A stretch of DNA of 64,000 nt, taken from positions 210,441-274,440 of the forward strand of contig NZ_MVOI01000015.1 in the NCBI RefSeq assembly GCF_002283555.1, read 5' to 3'. The stretch comes from Rubrivirga sp. SAORIC476. Lineage in GTDB: Bacteria; Bacteroidota; Rhodothermia; Rhodothermales; Rubricoccaceae. The notes beneath the pieces are model-generated. The model worked only from the letters and a program-made list of their open reading frames with translations, did no database searches and was not told the DNA's origin. Positions 8,476 to 17,345 of the stretch are shown here, one piece after another (position 1 is the first letter of the stretch; every line of letters begins with the position of its first letter). Both the position numbers and the translations under genes were made by a program.

Positions 8476-9822
8476 ATGCGCCGACTGCTTCTCCTCGTTC
8501 TCCTCGCCTCAGCCGCAGCCGCCCAGCCACCCGACGGCCTGGCGGGGCGCTGGTCCGGGGCCGCGATCTACGATGGAACCACCCCGCGCCTCTTCGACCT
8601 CGAGTTCGCCGTCGACGGCGACCGCCTCGAAACGGTCCTGACGATGACGTACAACGGCCACGAGCGCTTCGGGTACGACTTCACGTTCGCTGCCGAGGGC
8701 CCGCTCGACGGGGTCCTCACGAGCGGGCTCTTCGGCGAGATGCGCCTGCTCGTCGATCTCGACGAGGGGACGCTTCGGGGGACTGTCACCGCCGACGACG
8801 GGGCGGCGTCGCCCGTCTTCCTCCAGCGGATTCTCGACTACGACCTGCCGACGTACACGCTCGCTGAGGTCTCGTTCGTGGCGGGGGCCGACACCCTCGC
8901 GGGCGCTCTCATCCTGCCGGACGCGCCGCCCCCCTACCCGGCCGCCGTCATCGTCCCCGGCCGGGGCTTCGGGCAGACACGCGGTGCCGGGGCTGCCTGG
9001 GGCACGATACTGGCCCGCAACGGCATCGCCGCGCTCGTCTTCGACGCCCGTGGGACCGGCGCCTCGACCGGGGACGACTCGCTCACGACCGGCGCCCAGC
9101 GCGTCGAGGACCTCAGCGCCGCGCTCGACCTCCTCCGGGCACGTCCAGAGATCCGTCCCGATGCCGTCGGCGTCCTCTCCAACAGCGCGGGCGGCTGGGT
9201 CACGCCTCTCGCCCTCGCAGGTCGCGACGACGTGGCGTTCTGGGTCTCGCTCGTCGGCCCGGCCGAGTCGCTGGCCGACCAGCAGGGGCACACCACGACG
9301 GGCCTGATGCGCCGGTCGGACCAGACGTTCTCCGAGGCCGACTATCAGGCGGCGTTCGACTTCCAGTCGGCCCTCGTCCGCCTCGCGTGGCGAGACGCTC
9401 CGTGGACCGAGATGGAGCCCCTCGTGGCCGAGGCCCGCGATCAGCCGTGGGCCGAGTTCGCCCTGCTCCCCGAGGGCCCCGACGACGCCGACCTGCGCTA
9501 CTACCGACTCCACGCAGCATACGAGACCGACGTCGCGCTCGCTCGCATCACCGCCCCGACGTACGCGGTCTACGCCTCCGACGACTTCATCGTCAAACCA
9601 TCGGAGAACATCCCCAAGCTGCGGGCGGCCTTCGCGGAGGCGGGCAACGAGGACCTCACAGTCGTGCTGCTCGAGGGCGCCAACCACTCCCTCGGACGGA
9701 CCGGAGCGGTCGTCGGCGAGGGCGACTGGCCGCAGCGATGGACGCGACTCTGGACAAGGCCGCCAGAGCTGTACACGGGCGTCGTCGCCTGGGTCCGTGA
9801 GACCGTCGGACTGGCAGACTAG
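8476..9822 (+). CDS. Exported alpha/beta hydrolase (dienelactone-hydrolase/X-Pro peptidase-like)
   Basis: A 448-residue protein with a signal peptide ('RRLLLLVLLASAAAAQ'), an N-terminal beta domain of about 120 residues ('LAGRWSGAAIYDGTTPRLFD' opening, a lipocalin-like sheet seen before many bacterial exported hydrolases), and an alpha/beta hydrolase domain. 'AAVIVPGRGFGQTRGAG' would form the oxyanion region. The nucleophile is about S237 in 'VLSNSAGGWV'. The acid lies in 'TYAVYASDDFIVKP' and the histidine in 'EGANHSLGRTG'. It should hydrolyse ester or peptide bonds in the periplasm; the substrate is unknown. Its TAG stop shares the bases CTAG with the stop of the convergent lipocalin-like gene. 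Confidence 0.88.
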   Translation: MRRLLLLVLLASAAAAQPPDGLAGRWSGAAIYDGTTPRLFDLEFAVDGDRLETVLTMTYNGHERFGYDFTFAAEGPLDGVLTSGLFGEMRLLVDLDEGTLRGTVTADDGAASPVFLQRILDYDLPTYTLAEVSFVAGADTLAGALILPDAPPPYPAAVIVPGRGFGQTRGAGAAWGTILARNGIAALVFDARGTGASTGDDSLTTGAQRVEDLSAALDLLRARPEIRPDAVGVLSNSAGGWVTPLALAGRDDVAFWVSLVGPAESLADQQGHTTTGLMRRSDQTFSEADYQAAFDFQSALVRLAWRDAPWTEMEPLVAEARDQPWAEFALLPEGPDDADLRYYRLHAAYETDVALARITAPTYAVYASDDFIVKPSENIPKLRAAFAEAGNEDLTVVLLEGANHSLGRTGAVVGEGDWPQRWTRLWTRPPELYTGVVAWVRETVGLAD

Positions 9823-10982
9823 GCGCCGGGCGTCGGCCGTGCCGATCCCTCCTGCCCATCCGCGTAGCCGGTCATTTCGAGGAACCCGACGCCCGGCGTC
9901 GCGCCCGTCACGTCGACCGCGCCCTCCCAGTACCGGATGGTGGCGTCGAGTTCCTGCGCCTCGAACGCCGCCGTCACCTCCACCTCGATGCCCGCCTCGG
10001 GCACGCGGACGCGCCAGCGGGTCGGGTAAGCACCGCCACGCGGGCTCGTCCACGTGTCGAGCGGGGTCAACTCGAAGTCGGCCGCGTCGAGGCGCGTCTT
10101 GGTCCCGTCCACGGCGACCAGGGATCCTTCGGAGAGCGGGTCCTTCGAGCCATCCTCCCGGCGGAGCTGGTAGAGCATCAGGTCGCGGCCGTCGTCGAGG
10201 TGGAGCGCGAACCAGTCCCAGCCCACCTGCCCGGCACCCAGTGCCGAGGTGGACCACTCGCGGTCGAACCACGTCAGGCCCTCCACCGGGACCGCCTCGC
10301 CCCCAGGGAGGGTGATCGTGCCCGTCGTCGCCATGCGCGTCTGGGCGTAGTAGTAGCTCGCGTTGCCCGCGCCGACGCCCTTCTGGCTCAGCCCGCGGTC
10401 GCCCTGGAGCACGACCGGCTTGGTGGGACGCGCGGTGAGGTCGAACGTCGCGCCGTCGGCGCTGCCGGTGAGACGCAGCGGCACCGCCCCGGTGGCGTCG
10501 CCGACGCCCGTCAGGCGGACCGGGCCGAGGTAGGCCGAGACGGGGTCGGCGGACGCGCCCGCCAGCCCGGCGGCCCCGCGTGCGAACCGCTCCTGCTCGT
10601 AGAACCGCTCGCCGGACACATCGCCGACGGCGACGTGGGCCATGTAGAGTTGGTCGGCCGCCCACCCCGACGCGCGGCCCGAGGCGACGGTGTCTGGCGA
10701 CAGCGCCGAGCGGAAGACGGTGAACTGGATCCCGAAGCGCCGGTCCGTGCCGTCGGTCGCGCGGACGTTGCCGGTCACGTACCACCATTCGGCCTTGAAG
10801 CCCGGGTGCGGGCCGTGGTCCTGGGGGAAGACGAACTCGCGGACGAACTCGGCCCGATCGTAGCCCGTCGTGTCGCCGGACATGGCCTCGGCGACGGAGA
10901 CGGTCGCGCCCACGGGACGGCGCGCGTCGGAGCACGCGGAGAGCGCCGGGAGGAGAAGGGCGAGCAGGAGAGCGGTACGCAC
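9819..10982 (-). CDS. Lipocalin-like lipoprotein, AttH/CrtC (carotenoid 1,2-hydratase) family
   Basis: A 387-residue protein with a lipoprotein signal ('LLLALLLPALSAC'). The mature part matches the AttH/CrtC double-lipocalin family: 'FPQDHGPHPGFKAEWWYVT', 'FGIQFTVFRSAL', 'YMAHVAVGDVSGERFYEQER', 'GVEGLTWFDREWSTS'-type segment reading 'EGLTWFDREWSTSALGAG', and 'WDWFALHLDDGRDLMLYQLR'. Members hydrate carotenoid ends or act on other terpenoid lipids; many lipoprotein members have no proven reaction. Acidic and aromatic residues in 'WFDREW' are the likely active-site strip. It overlaps the convergent hydrolase by four bases, which leaves no room for a terminator between them. Confidence 0.87.
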   Translation of the reverse strand: MRTALLLALLLPALSACSDARRPVGATVSVAEAMSGDTTGYDRAEFVREFVFPQDHGPHPGFKAEWWYVTGNVRATDGTDRRFGIQFTVFRSALSPDTVASGRASGWAADQLYMAHVAVGDVSGERFYEQERFARGAAGLAGASADPVSAYLGPVRLTGVGDATGAVPLRLTGSADGATFDLTARPTKPVVLQGDRGLSQKGVGAGNASYYYAQTRMATTGTITLPGGEAVPVEGLTWFDREWSTSALGAGQVGWDWFALHLDDGRDLMLYQLRREDGSKDPLSEGSLVAVDGTKTRLDAADFELTPLDTWTSPRGGAYPTRWRVRVPEAGIEVEVTAAFEAQELDATIRYWEGAVDVTGATPGVGFLEMTGYADGQEGSARPTPGA

Positions 10983-11151
10983 GATGCCGGGGGGAAGTCC
11001 TGTCCGTCAACGCCGGGACGCCGCGTCGCGGTTCGCCCTCCGCGCACGCTTCTCGCTCGTGGACAATCCCAACAAACACATGCTCCTCACCCATGACCCG
11101 GGGCCGTCACCACGCCACCCGAGCTTGGCGATCCACACCCCCCACCCGTCC

Positions 11152-11541
11152 ATGACTCTGCTCGAACGCGCCCAGCACCTCCAAGACCTCGCCTCCTCCG
11201 GCGAGACCATCTTCGAGGCCATCGACACCTACTACGCCGACGACGTCGAAGTCGTCGAAGCCACCGGCGAGACCTTTCACGGCCGCGAGACCCAGGCGGG
11301 CCGCGTCCAGGAGTGGATCGAGTCGGTCGAAGCCATCCACGGCGGCGGCCTGACCGCCATCGCCGCCCACGAGACCGCCGAGGGGACCGGCGTCGTGTTC
11401 GCCGAGACGACCACAGACGTGACGTTCAAGGGCGCGCCCCGGACTCAGTTCGACGAGGTCGCCGTCCAGCGCTGGGAAGGCGGCAAGGTGGTCCACGAGC
11501 GGTTCTACTACCCGACCGCGGGAATGAACGACGGCGCATAG
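11152..11541 (+). CDS. SnoaL-like / NTF2-fold polyketide-cyclase family protein
   Basis: A 129-residue cytoplasmic protein starting at ATG 11152; the longer open frame upstream is antisense to the lipocalin gene. It has the NTF2-like pattern: an N-terminal helix 'LLERAQHLQDLASSGETIF', then 'DTYYADDVEVVEATGETFHG', a central helix and a four-stranded sheet ending in 'DEVAVQRWEGGKVVHERFY'. This cone-shaped fold binds small hydrophobic ligands or acts as an isomerase/cyclase; no specific function can be given. It stands alone, 60 bp before lapA. Confidence 0.85.
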   Translation: MTLLERAQHLQDLASSGETIFEAIDTYYADDVEVVEATGETFHGRETQAGRVQEWIESVEAIHGGGLTAIAAHETAEGTGVVFAETTTDVTFKGAPRTQFDEVAVQRWEGGKVVHERFYYPTAGMNDGA

Positions 11542-11600
11542 GGCACAACCCGGCGCGTGGCGCGGCGTAGACTGCGGCCCCTTACCCCGGCCCGCCCGTC

Positions 11601-12017
11601 ATGCGTACGCTGATCGCCCTCCTGTTCCTCCTCGTCATCCTCGGCGTCCTGCTGGCGACGCAGGACGCCAACCTGACCAACGAGGTCCGCCTCGCGCTGC
11701 CCTTCGTCGATGTCGACTGGACCGGACCGGTCCTGTGGATGATCGGCGGCTTCTTCGGGGCGGGCCTGGTGCTCGGCTACCTCGTCGCTCTGCCCGGCCG
11801 CGTCGGCGCGTCGCTGAAGGCGCGCAAGCTGGAGAAGCAACTCCCCAAGACCAGCACCGTCACGCCGACCGCGAGCGGCGCCGCGTCGCCCGCGCCGACG
11901 GCCCGCAAGGGCACCGCGCCCACCGAGGCGGACGAAATGCAGCGACTCGCCGACGAGGTCGCCCGACGCACCGAGGCGGTCCAGCAGACCAACCCGCCGC
12001 CGCCGCCGACCGTCTGA
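11601..12017 (+). CDS. LapA-domain inner-membrane protein
   Basis: A 138-residue protein with two membrane helices (about 3-19 and 43-63) in the LapA/YciS pattern: 'ATQDANLTNEVRLALPFVDV' between them, then 'LGYLVALPGRVGASLKARKLEKQL' and a disordered Thr/Ala/Pro cytoplasmic tail ending in a charged helix and a polyproline stretch. LapA proteins assist lipopolysaccharide assembly in proteobacteria; the role here is inferred only from the domain. The stop overlaps the corA start (TGATG). Confidence 0.82.
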   Translation: MRTLIALLFLLVILGVLLATQDANLTNEVRLALPFVDVDWTGPVLWMIGGFFGAGLVLGYLVALPGRVGASLKARKLEKQLPKTSTVTPTASGAASPAPTARKGTAPTEADEMQRLADEVARRTEAVQQTNPPPPPTV

Positions 12018-13159
12018 TGCCGCCGCCCGGCCCGCGCGTCCGCAGCCGCCTCGTCGACCGGGCCTCGCACACGCTCGGTCGCGCACCCGGCGTCCCGGTC
12101 CCCGCCCACCCGGACACTCCCCCGGCGCGACTCTCGGCCTTCCGCTACGACGCCGACCGCGTCGAGGCGTTCGACGACCTCTCGCCTGCCGAGGCGCGCG
12201 CGCTGGCCGACGGGTCCGGCGTGACGTGGCTCAATGTGGACGGCGTCGCGGACGCGGAGACGGTCAGCGCAGTCGGGCACGCCTTCGGGCTGCACCCGCT
12301 GGTGATCGAGGACCTCGTCCACGTGGGGCAGCGCCCGAAGCTGGAGCTCTACGACTCGCCCGCGGCGCCCGAGGTGACGCATGTGTTCGTCGTCGCCAAG
12401 ATGATCCAGGCGACCGAGACGGACGTGACAGAGGCGTACTGCGACGTCGACTCCGGCGCAGCCGGGCACGTGATCGAACAGGTGGGGCTGGTGCTCGGCC
12501 CTGGCTGGGTGCTCTCGTTCCAGGAGGTCACGGGAGACGTGTTCGAGCCGCTCCGCGAGCGTCTCCGCACGAGCGCCGGGCGCGTCCGCACCGTCGGGGC
12601 GGACTACCTCCTCTACGCGTTGCTCGACCTGATCGTGGACCACGTCTTCGTGACGCTGGAGCGCGTCGGGGATGCCATCGAGACGCTGGAGGAGCGCGCC
12701 CTCGACACCCCCTCCCCGAAGGTCCAGGCTGCGCTCTCGGGCCTGCGCCGGGAGGTCGCGGTGCTGCGCCGCGCCATCTGGCCGCTCCGCGAGGTGCTGG
12801 CGGCGCTCCAGCGCGAGGATGTCCCGTACGTCCAGCCCTCCACACGCCCCTACCTGCGCGACGCCTACGACCACCTGGTGCAAATCGTGGAAGTGGTCGA
12901 GTCCCTCCGCGACGTGCTCGGCTCCGTGTCGGACCTGTACCTGTCGTCGCTCGGAATGCGCCAGAACGAAGTCATGAAGGTGCTCACGGTCGTCGGCACG
13001 CTGTTCCTCCCACTCGGCTTTCTGACGGGCCTCTACGGAATGAACTTCGACGTGATGCCGGAGCTGCACTGGCGCTACGGCTACTTCGCGCTCCTCGGCG
13101 TGATGGCGCTGATCGCCGTCGGCACGCTGGCCTACTTCCGCCGCAAGGGGTGGATCTAG
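12017..13159 (+). CDS. corA: CorA-type Mg2+/Co2+ transporter
   Basis: A 380-residue pentameric inner-membrane channel. The ATG at 12017 overlaps the lapA stop by one base, which marks coupling. The N-terminal cytoplasmic domain includes 'LHPLVIEDLVHVGQRPKLEL' and 'VLSFQEVTGDVFEPLRERL', followed by the long stalk helix ('VTLERVGDAIETLEERAL'). Two C-terminal membrane helices are linked by the signature 'LYGMNFDVMPEL' (GMN at 341-343), the ion-selectivity loop, and the protein ends with a basic 'YFRRKGWI'. Length and order match the CorA family. A strong hairpin terminator follows the stop. Confidence 0.95.
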   Translation: MPPPGPRVRSRLVDRASHTLGRAPGVPVPAHPDTPPARLSAFRYDADRVEAFDDLSPAEARALADGSGVTWLNVDGVADAETVSAVGHAFGLHPLVIEDLVHVGQRPKLELYDSPAAPEVTHVFVVAKMIQATETDVTEAYCDVDSGAAGHVIEQVGLVLGPGWVLSFQEVTGDVFEPLRERLRTSAGRVRTVGADYLLYALLDLIVDHVFVTLERVGDAIETLEERALDTPSPKVQAALSGLRREVAVLRRAIWPLREVLAALQREDVPYVQPSTRPYLRDAYDHLVQIVEVVESLRDVLGSVSDLYLSSLGMRQNEVMKVLTVVGTLFLPLGFLTGLYGMNFDVMPELHWRYGYFALLGVMALIAVGTLAYFRRKGWI

Positions 13160-13183
13160 GGATCAGGGCTCGTACGTCTCGAC

Positions 13184-13205
13184 GACGGCCCCCATCGGGG
13201 CCGTC
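13184..13205. terminator. Bidirectional hairpin terminator between convergent genes
   Basis: A perfect 9-bp GC stem (13184-13192 with 13197-13205, GACGGCCCC pairing with GGGGCCGTC) with a CATC loop lies between the stops of corA (13159) and the FG-GAP gene (13230). The plus strand continues with a pyrimidine-rich stretch. Confidence 0.7.
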
Positions 13206-13229
13206 CTCGTCTCGTTCGTCTTCTCTCCT

Positions 13230-15395
13230 CTACCGCACCCGCGTGAACGGCACCGTCTGGACGCCCTGGCGCGTCTGCAACTGGGCCAGGTACACGCCCG
13301 AGGCCGCGGGCTGGCCGTCCGCCTCGGTGCCGTCCCAGGCCGCCTGGCCGGACGAGAGGAGCACGTCCGCCACGCGCCGCCCACGCACGTCGTACACGAC
13401 GACCTCCCCCTGCGCCGACGGCGCCCGGAACGAGACCGCGCCCGTGGAGGGGTTCGGGGTCACACGCAGGCCGAGGTCGGGAGACGGTGCGGGCTCGGCC
13501 CACGTCCCCCCGCTGCCGCGCCAGAAGAGAACGCCCCCGGCCGACGTGCCCGCGAGGATCTCTGGCCGACCGTCTCCGTCGAGGTCGCCCAGCGTGGGCG
13601 TGGTCCGGCGCCGACCGGCGACGACCGACTCGGCAGCCTCGAACATGGGCGCGGTCGGGGTGCCGACGTTCTGATACACCAGGATCTCGCCCTGAGCCGT
13701 GCCCAGCAGCAGGTCGAGGTCGCCGTCCCCGTCGAGGTCGGACAGCGCCGGCGCAGCGTCGCCATCGAGGCGCTCGGGGATGCCGACGGCGACGCGGAAG
13801 GCCTCATCGTCGGCGGTCGGGGCGCCATTCGACTCCGTGGCGAAGCTCGGGACCGCGGACGTGCCGACGTTGCGGTACACGCGGACGCGTCCACTGGAGG
13901 CCCCGCCGATCAGGTCGAGGTCGCCGTCACCGTCGAGGTCGCCCAGCGTGCCGCGGGCGTACTGCCCCGTGTCGACGCCCTCGAAGCGGTCGTCCTCGCG
14001 ATCGAAGGCAGGCGCGCGGGCTGAGCCCGTGTTGCGTAGGAAGGCGAACCGCCCGTTGAAGCCGCCGACCAGCAGGTCGAGGTCGCCGTCGCCGTCGAGG
14101 TCGCCGAAGACGGGCGCGTAGGCGCCGAAGTCGTACGCCAGTTCCAACCAGTCGTCGTCCGCCAGTTCGAAGGCCGGAGCGGACGCCGTGCCGACGTTCT
14201 CGTAGCGGACGAGGTTGGCGCGCGACGTGTCGTCGGGGTCGAGTTCGTTGCCGAGCACCAGGTCGAGGTCGCCGTCGCCGTCGAGGTCGGCGAGCGCGAC
14301 GGTGGTGCGCTGCCCGAGGTCGAGGCCGTCGATCAGGCGGTCGGTGCGGAGCCGGAGGTCGGGCGCCTCGGCCGTGCCCTCGTTCTCGAACGCGATCAGG
14401 TTGGAGACGGCCGTCCGCGCCTGGAAGCAGAGGCCGCGCTGGACGCCGACGAGCAGGTCGAGGTCGCCGTCGCCTTCGAGGTCGCCGTAGGTCGGCGCGT
14501 TGTAGCCGCCGGACGAGAGCGGCTGGCCGACCGGGAAGCGCTCCGACGCGAGCGTGAGCTGCGGGTCGGTCGGCGTGCCGCGGTTGAGGAAGTAGAAGAG
14601 GCTCGGCGCGAAGAAGTCGCCCCAGAACAGCTCCGGTGCGTCGTCGCCGTTGAGGTCGGCCAGGGCGATCGCGTTGGCGCCGTGCATGGAGCCCCGCTGC
14701 GGGAGGTCGGCTCCGCCGGCCTCCCGGCTGGGCGTGGCGCGGCCCGCCGCCGGGGCGCACTGCGGGTTCTCCTCGTAGATGACGATGTCCTGGTACCGGT
14801 CGGTCAGGAAGCTGAACACCGGCACGCCGTTCGCGTCGACGCCCTCGTTCTGGTAGGTCGTGATGGTGCCGATGTCGGCCTTGCCCGCGAACAGGTCCGC
14901 GTCGCCGTCGCCGTCGATGTCGCCGAGCGCGGGGATGGACGAGTCCTCGATGTTGACCGGCTCGCCGGCCGCGTCGCGCAGGAGCGCCGCGCCGACTTCG
15001 AACTGAGCCGCCTGGGGGGTCCCCACGTTGCGCCAGTAGCGGACGCGCCCCGGGTCGCCCCGCGTCAGCAGGTCGTAGTCGCCGTCGCCATCGAGGTCGG
15101 CGAAGGTGGACCAGTTGCCGGGCTCGATGCCGCCCAGGCGGTCGGTCTGCCAGACCCACCGGTCGCCGTCGCGGCGGAAGACCTGCAGCCCGGCCCCCCC
15201 GACGTTGACGATCAGGTCCGCGTCGCCATCCGCATCGATGTCGAGGAGCGTCGGGCGCGGCTCGAAGAAGCCACCGACGAACGGCGACTCGACCTCCACG
15301 CCATCGAGCATGACGGGGAACGGGGTCGCCTCCCGGGTGAACGTCTGGGCGGCCAGCGGCGTGGCGACGAGGAGGGCGAGAACGAGAAAGCGCAT
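13230..15395 (-). CDS. FG-GAP/VCBS repeat surface protein with T9SS sorting domain
   Basis: A 721-residue exported protein with a signal peptide ('RFLVLALLVATPLAAQ'). At least ten copies of a 'LGDLDGDGDLDLLVG'-type motif, spaced 50-70 residues, show a beta-propeller or integrin-like FG-GAP array that binds calcium through its Asp-rich loops; intervening strands read 'YRNVGT' and 'YENVGT'. The last ~80 residues ('LRVTPNPSTGAVSFRAP', then 'VVYDVRGRRVADVLLSS') are a type A C-terminal sorting domain, so it is exported by the type IX system and fixed to the surface or released. It may bind polymers or cells; no enzyme domain is seen. The DNA carries matching GTCGAGGTCGCCGTC-like repeats. Confidence 0.92.
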   Translation of the reverse strand: MRFLVLALLVATPLAAQTFTREATPFPVMLDGVEVESPFVGGFFEPRPTLLDIDADGDADLIVNVGGAGLQVFRRDGDRWVWQTDRLGGIEPGNWSTFADLDGDGDYDLLTRGDPGRVRYWRNVGTPQAAQFEVGAALLRDAAGEPVNIEDSSIPALGDIDGDGDADLFAGKADIGTITTYQNEGVDANGVPVFSFLTDRYQDIVIYEENPQCAPAAGRATPSREAGGADLPQRGSMHGANAIALADLNGDDAPELFWGDFFAPSLFYFLNRGTPTDPQLTLASERFPVGQPLSSGGYNAPTYGDLEGDGDLDLLVGVQRGLCFQARTAVSNLIAFENEGTAEAPDLRLRTDRLIDGLDLGQRTTVALADLDGDGDLDLVLGNELDPDDTSRANLVRYENVGTASAPAFELADDDWLELAYDFGAYAPVFGDLDGDGDLDLLVGGFNGRFAFLRNTGSARAPAFDREDDRFEGVDTGQYARGTLGDLDGDGDLDLIGGASSGRVRVYRNVGTSAVPSFATESNGAPTADDEAFRVAVGIPERLDGDAAPALSDLDGDGDLDLLLGTAQGEILVYQNVGTPTAPMFEAAESVVAGRRRTTPTLGDLDGDGRPEILAGTSAGGVLFWRGSGGTWAEPAPSPDLGLRVTPNPSTGAVSFRAPSAQGEVVVYDVRGRRVADVLLSSGQAAWDGTEADGQPAASGVYLAQLQTRQGVQTVPFTRVR

Positions 15396-15476
15396 GAAGT
15401 CAGGCAGAGTCAGCGGGTCGGCCCACCTCGCCGGGGCGGCGGAGGGGCCGGGAGAACGACCGAGGCGGGCGGCGGC

Positions 15477-17120
15477 CTACATGTCGCCGTGGTCCATGCC
15501 CTCGTGATCCATCGAGCCGTGGTCCATCTCACTGTGGTCCATGCCCCCGTGGTCCATCGCGGGCTGGATCATGACCGGCTCCAGGCCGGACGGGTACGCA
15601 CCCAGTTGGACGACGCCGAGCACCTCGCCGGTCGGCGAGAACGCAGCCACGTTGCCGAACGACGCCGCGCCGAGCGGCTCGCGGTCGCCTTCGCCCGGCG
15701 GCATGAACAGGAAGGGGGGCGTCCAGGCGCCGTTCAGGTTGGACGACGTGACGAAGAAGCGCGTCCCGTCCATGGCCGGGGCCGGGCTGTGGGGCTGGCT
15801 GAGCGGCCCCGCGGGCGCCCCGGCATCGACCGTGCGGACGAGGGCGCGCGTCTCGGCGTTGAGAATCGTGACCGTGTCGCCCCGCTGGTCGGGGATCAGG
15901 AGCGACGTGCCGTCGTGGTTGGCATGCGCGTGGTACGGGCCATCGCCGGCCGGGTAGGCCGCGTCGAACGTCAGCGTGCCATCCTCGGCCAGTGACAGGA
16001 AGAGCACCTCGTCGGTCGACCGCGACGTGAGCGTGACCGTGTACGGGTACCCGGCCATCGAGCCATGGTCCATGCCGCTGTGCCCCATCCCCGCGTGGTG
16101 GACGCCGAGGATGCTGAAGTGGATGAACTCACGCGGCGCCCCGTCGGACGGGATGGCGAGGAGGGCGAGGTCGCCGGTGGCGGTGTCGTAGACCAGCGCG
16201 CGGCTCTCGGCCTGCGTGCCGGTCAGTTCAGCCGTGATCGCGAAGCGCCCGTCGGGCGTCGCCGTCATCGCGTGCGGCACGTTGAACGGCGTGTCGATGA
16301 CCTCCATCGCCATCGTCTCGCGGTCGAGGATGCCGAAGCCGTTCGCGAGCGGGTCGGAGAGCGTCGAGCGGCCGACGAAGATGCGGTTGGAGGACGGGTC
16401 GAGCGACATCATGCCCGGCGTCGCGAAAACGCCCGCCTCGGTGCGTCCGAGGAGCGACTCATCCGGGTCCTTCGACAGGTCCAGGCTGACCTTCGCGACG
16501 ACGCCCGCCGAGACGAGCGAGACGTAGGCCGTCCGGCCGTCGGGCTCGAAGGCGAAGTGGTGCGGGCCGTAGGGCGCGCTGGGAATGCCGATCGCGTCGA
16601 AGTCGATCCGGCGGATGAGACGCAGCGTCTCGGCGTCGATCAGCGCGATGTAGTTCTCGGCCTGGACGCCCGCCAGCATCACGTGTTCGGCGTCGGCGAA
16701 GGGGATCACGTCGCCATCCTTGGCACCGCCCTCGATCCAGCGCGCGAGGTAGCGGACCTCGTCATCCTCCAGCGTCCGCAGGTTGGGCATCGGGATCGCC
16801 ACCGAGTCGGGCAGGTCGCGAACGAGGCGAAGCATCAGGCTGCCCTCGGCGTCGAACGGGACCACGAAGCCGCTCGGGCCCGCCATCACCACGTCCATCA
16901 GGTCGTAGTCGGCCGGGTCGCCGGTGCCGCCCGCGGTCGGCGACAGGACGTTGCGCGCGGCCAGCAGCGGGCGCACGTACTGGTCGAAGTCGAGCGACTC
17001 GACGGCGTCGTAGTCGACCGTGGACGGGTCGAAGCCGGTCTGCGGGTCGATGGCGTTGCCTGCCGTGTCGCAAGCGACGAGCAGGAACGGGAGGACGAGA
17101 AGGAGGGAAAGACGGGACAT
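15477..17120 (-). CDS. YncE-like beta-propeller lipoprotein with haem-less cytochrome-like domain and Met/His tail
   Basis: A 547-residue protein from ATG 17120, which gives the lipoprotein signal 'SRLSLLLVLPFLLVAC'. Residues ~35-120 follow the pattern of planctomycete-type cytochrome c domains ('LDFDQYVRPLLAARN', 'PFDAEGSLMLRLVR', 'LEDDEVRYLARWIEGGAKDG'), but the CxxCH haem site is replaced by residues NVLSP and no cysteine remains there. The rest is a seven-bladed YncE/LVIVD-type propeller ('NYIALIDAETLRLIRRIDFD', 'TVTILNAETRALVRTVDAG'). An internal 'HHAGMGHSGMDHGSM' and a C-terminal tail of five MDH-type repeats suggest copper or other soft-metal binding. It lies 81 bp upstream of the FG-GAP gene in the same direction and may share its transcript. 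Confidence 0.85.
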   Translation of the reverse strand: MSRLSLLLVLPFLLVACDTAGNAIDPQTGFDPSTVDYDAVESLDFDQYVRPLLAARNVLSPTAGGTGDPADYDLMDVVMAGPSGFVVPFDAEGSLMLRLVRDLPDSVAIPMPNLRTLEDDEVRYLARWIEGGAKDGDVIPFADAEHVMLAGVQAENYIALIDAETLRLIRRIDFDAIGIPSAPYGPHHFAFEPDGRTAYVSLVSAGVVAKVSLDLSKDPDESLLGRTEAGVFATPGMMSLDPSSNRIFVGRSTLSDPLANGFGILDRETMAMEVIDTPFNVPHAMTATPDGRFAITAELTGTQAESRALVYDTATGDLALLAIPSDGAPREFIHFSILGVHHAGMGHSGMDHGSMAGYPYTVTLTSRSTDEVLFLSLAEDGTLTFDAAYPAGDGPYHAHANHDGTSLLIPDQRGDTVTILNAETRALVRTVDAGAPAGPLSQPHSPAPAMDGTRFFVTSSNLNGAWTPPFLFMPPGEGDREPLGAASFGNVAAFSPTGEVLGVVQLGAYPSGLEPVMIQPAMDHGGMDHSEMDHGSMDHEGMDHGDM

Positions 17121-17146
17121 CGGAACGGCGTGGGGGGCGGAGAGCG

Positions 17147-17157
17147 AACGCAAGACC
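17147..17157 (-). promoter_or_regulatory. Candidate -7 promoter element GGTCTTGCGTT
   Basis: On the minus strand this 11-mer lies 26 bp before the ATG of the propeller lipoprotein. It matches the element before the DUF3098 gene at nine of eleven positions, and a second TTGCGTT copy lies about 20 bp further upstream. Confidence 0.35.
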
Positions 17158-17318
17158 GTCCGCTCGGTTCGAGTGTAACGCAAGCCGATGCGCCGAGCGT
17201 GCCGGGAGACCTTGCACGACGCGGCCGGGGCGAGGCCAGAGCGGAACCGCCCCTGGTCTGGCGACAGACGGAGGCACGAAACACGTCGGCGGGTCGGGCG
17301 ACGAGCGTCGCGGCCCGG

Positions 17319-17326
17319 TAGCTTCC
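17319..17326 (+). promoter_or_regulatory. Candidate -7 promoter element TAGCTTCC
   Basis: A TAGCTT box lies 19-27 bp before the GTG of ldcA, within the 225-bp divergent region shared with the propeller lipoprotein. It would leave a leader of about 15 bases. This is the same TAnCTT pattern as at 33043 and 42046. Confidence 0.35.
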
Positions 17327-17345
17327 AGCGTCTCCCCCGGTCGCC

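Noticed and set aside
13699..15120. Regular short DNA repeats that resemble a CRISPR-like array
   Set aside because: The repeats are in frame and encode the DGDGDLD calcium loops of the FG-GAP protein; spacers are coding and not unique inserts.
15477..15560. 18-bp-like repeats near the end of the propeller lipoprotein gene
   Set aside because: They encode the MDH-type tail; no separate DNA element is needed to explain them.
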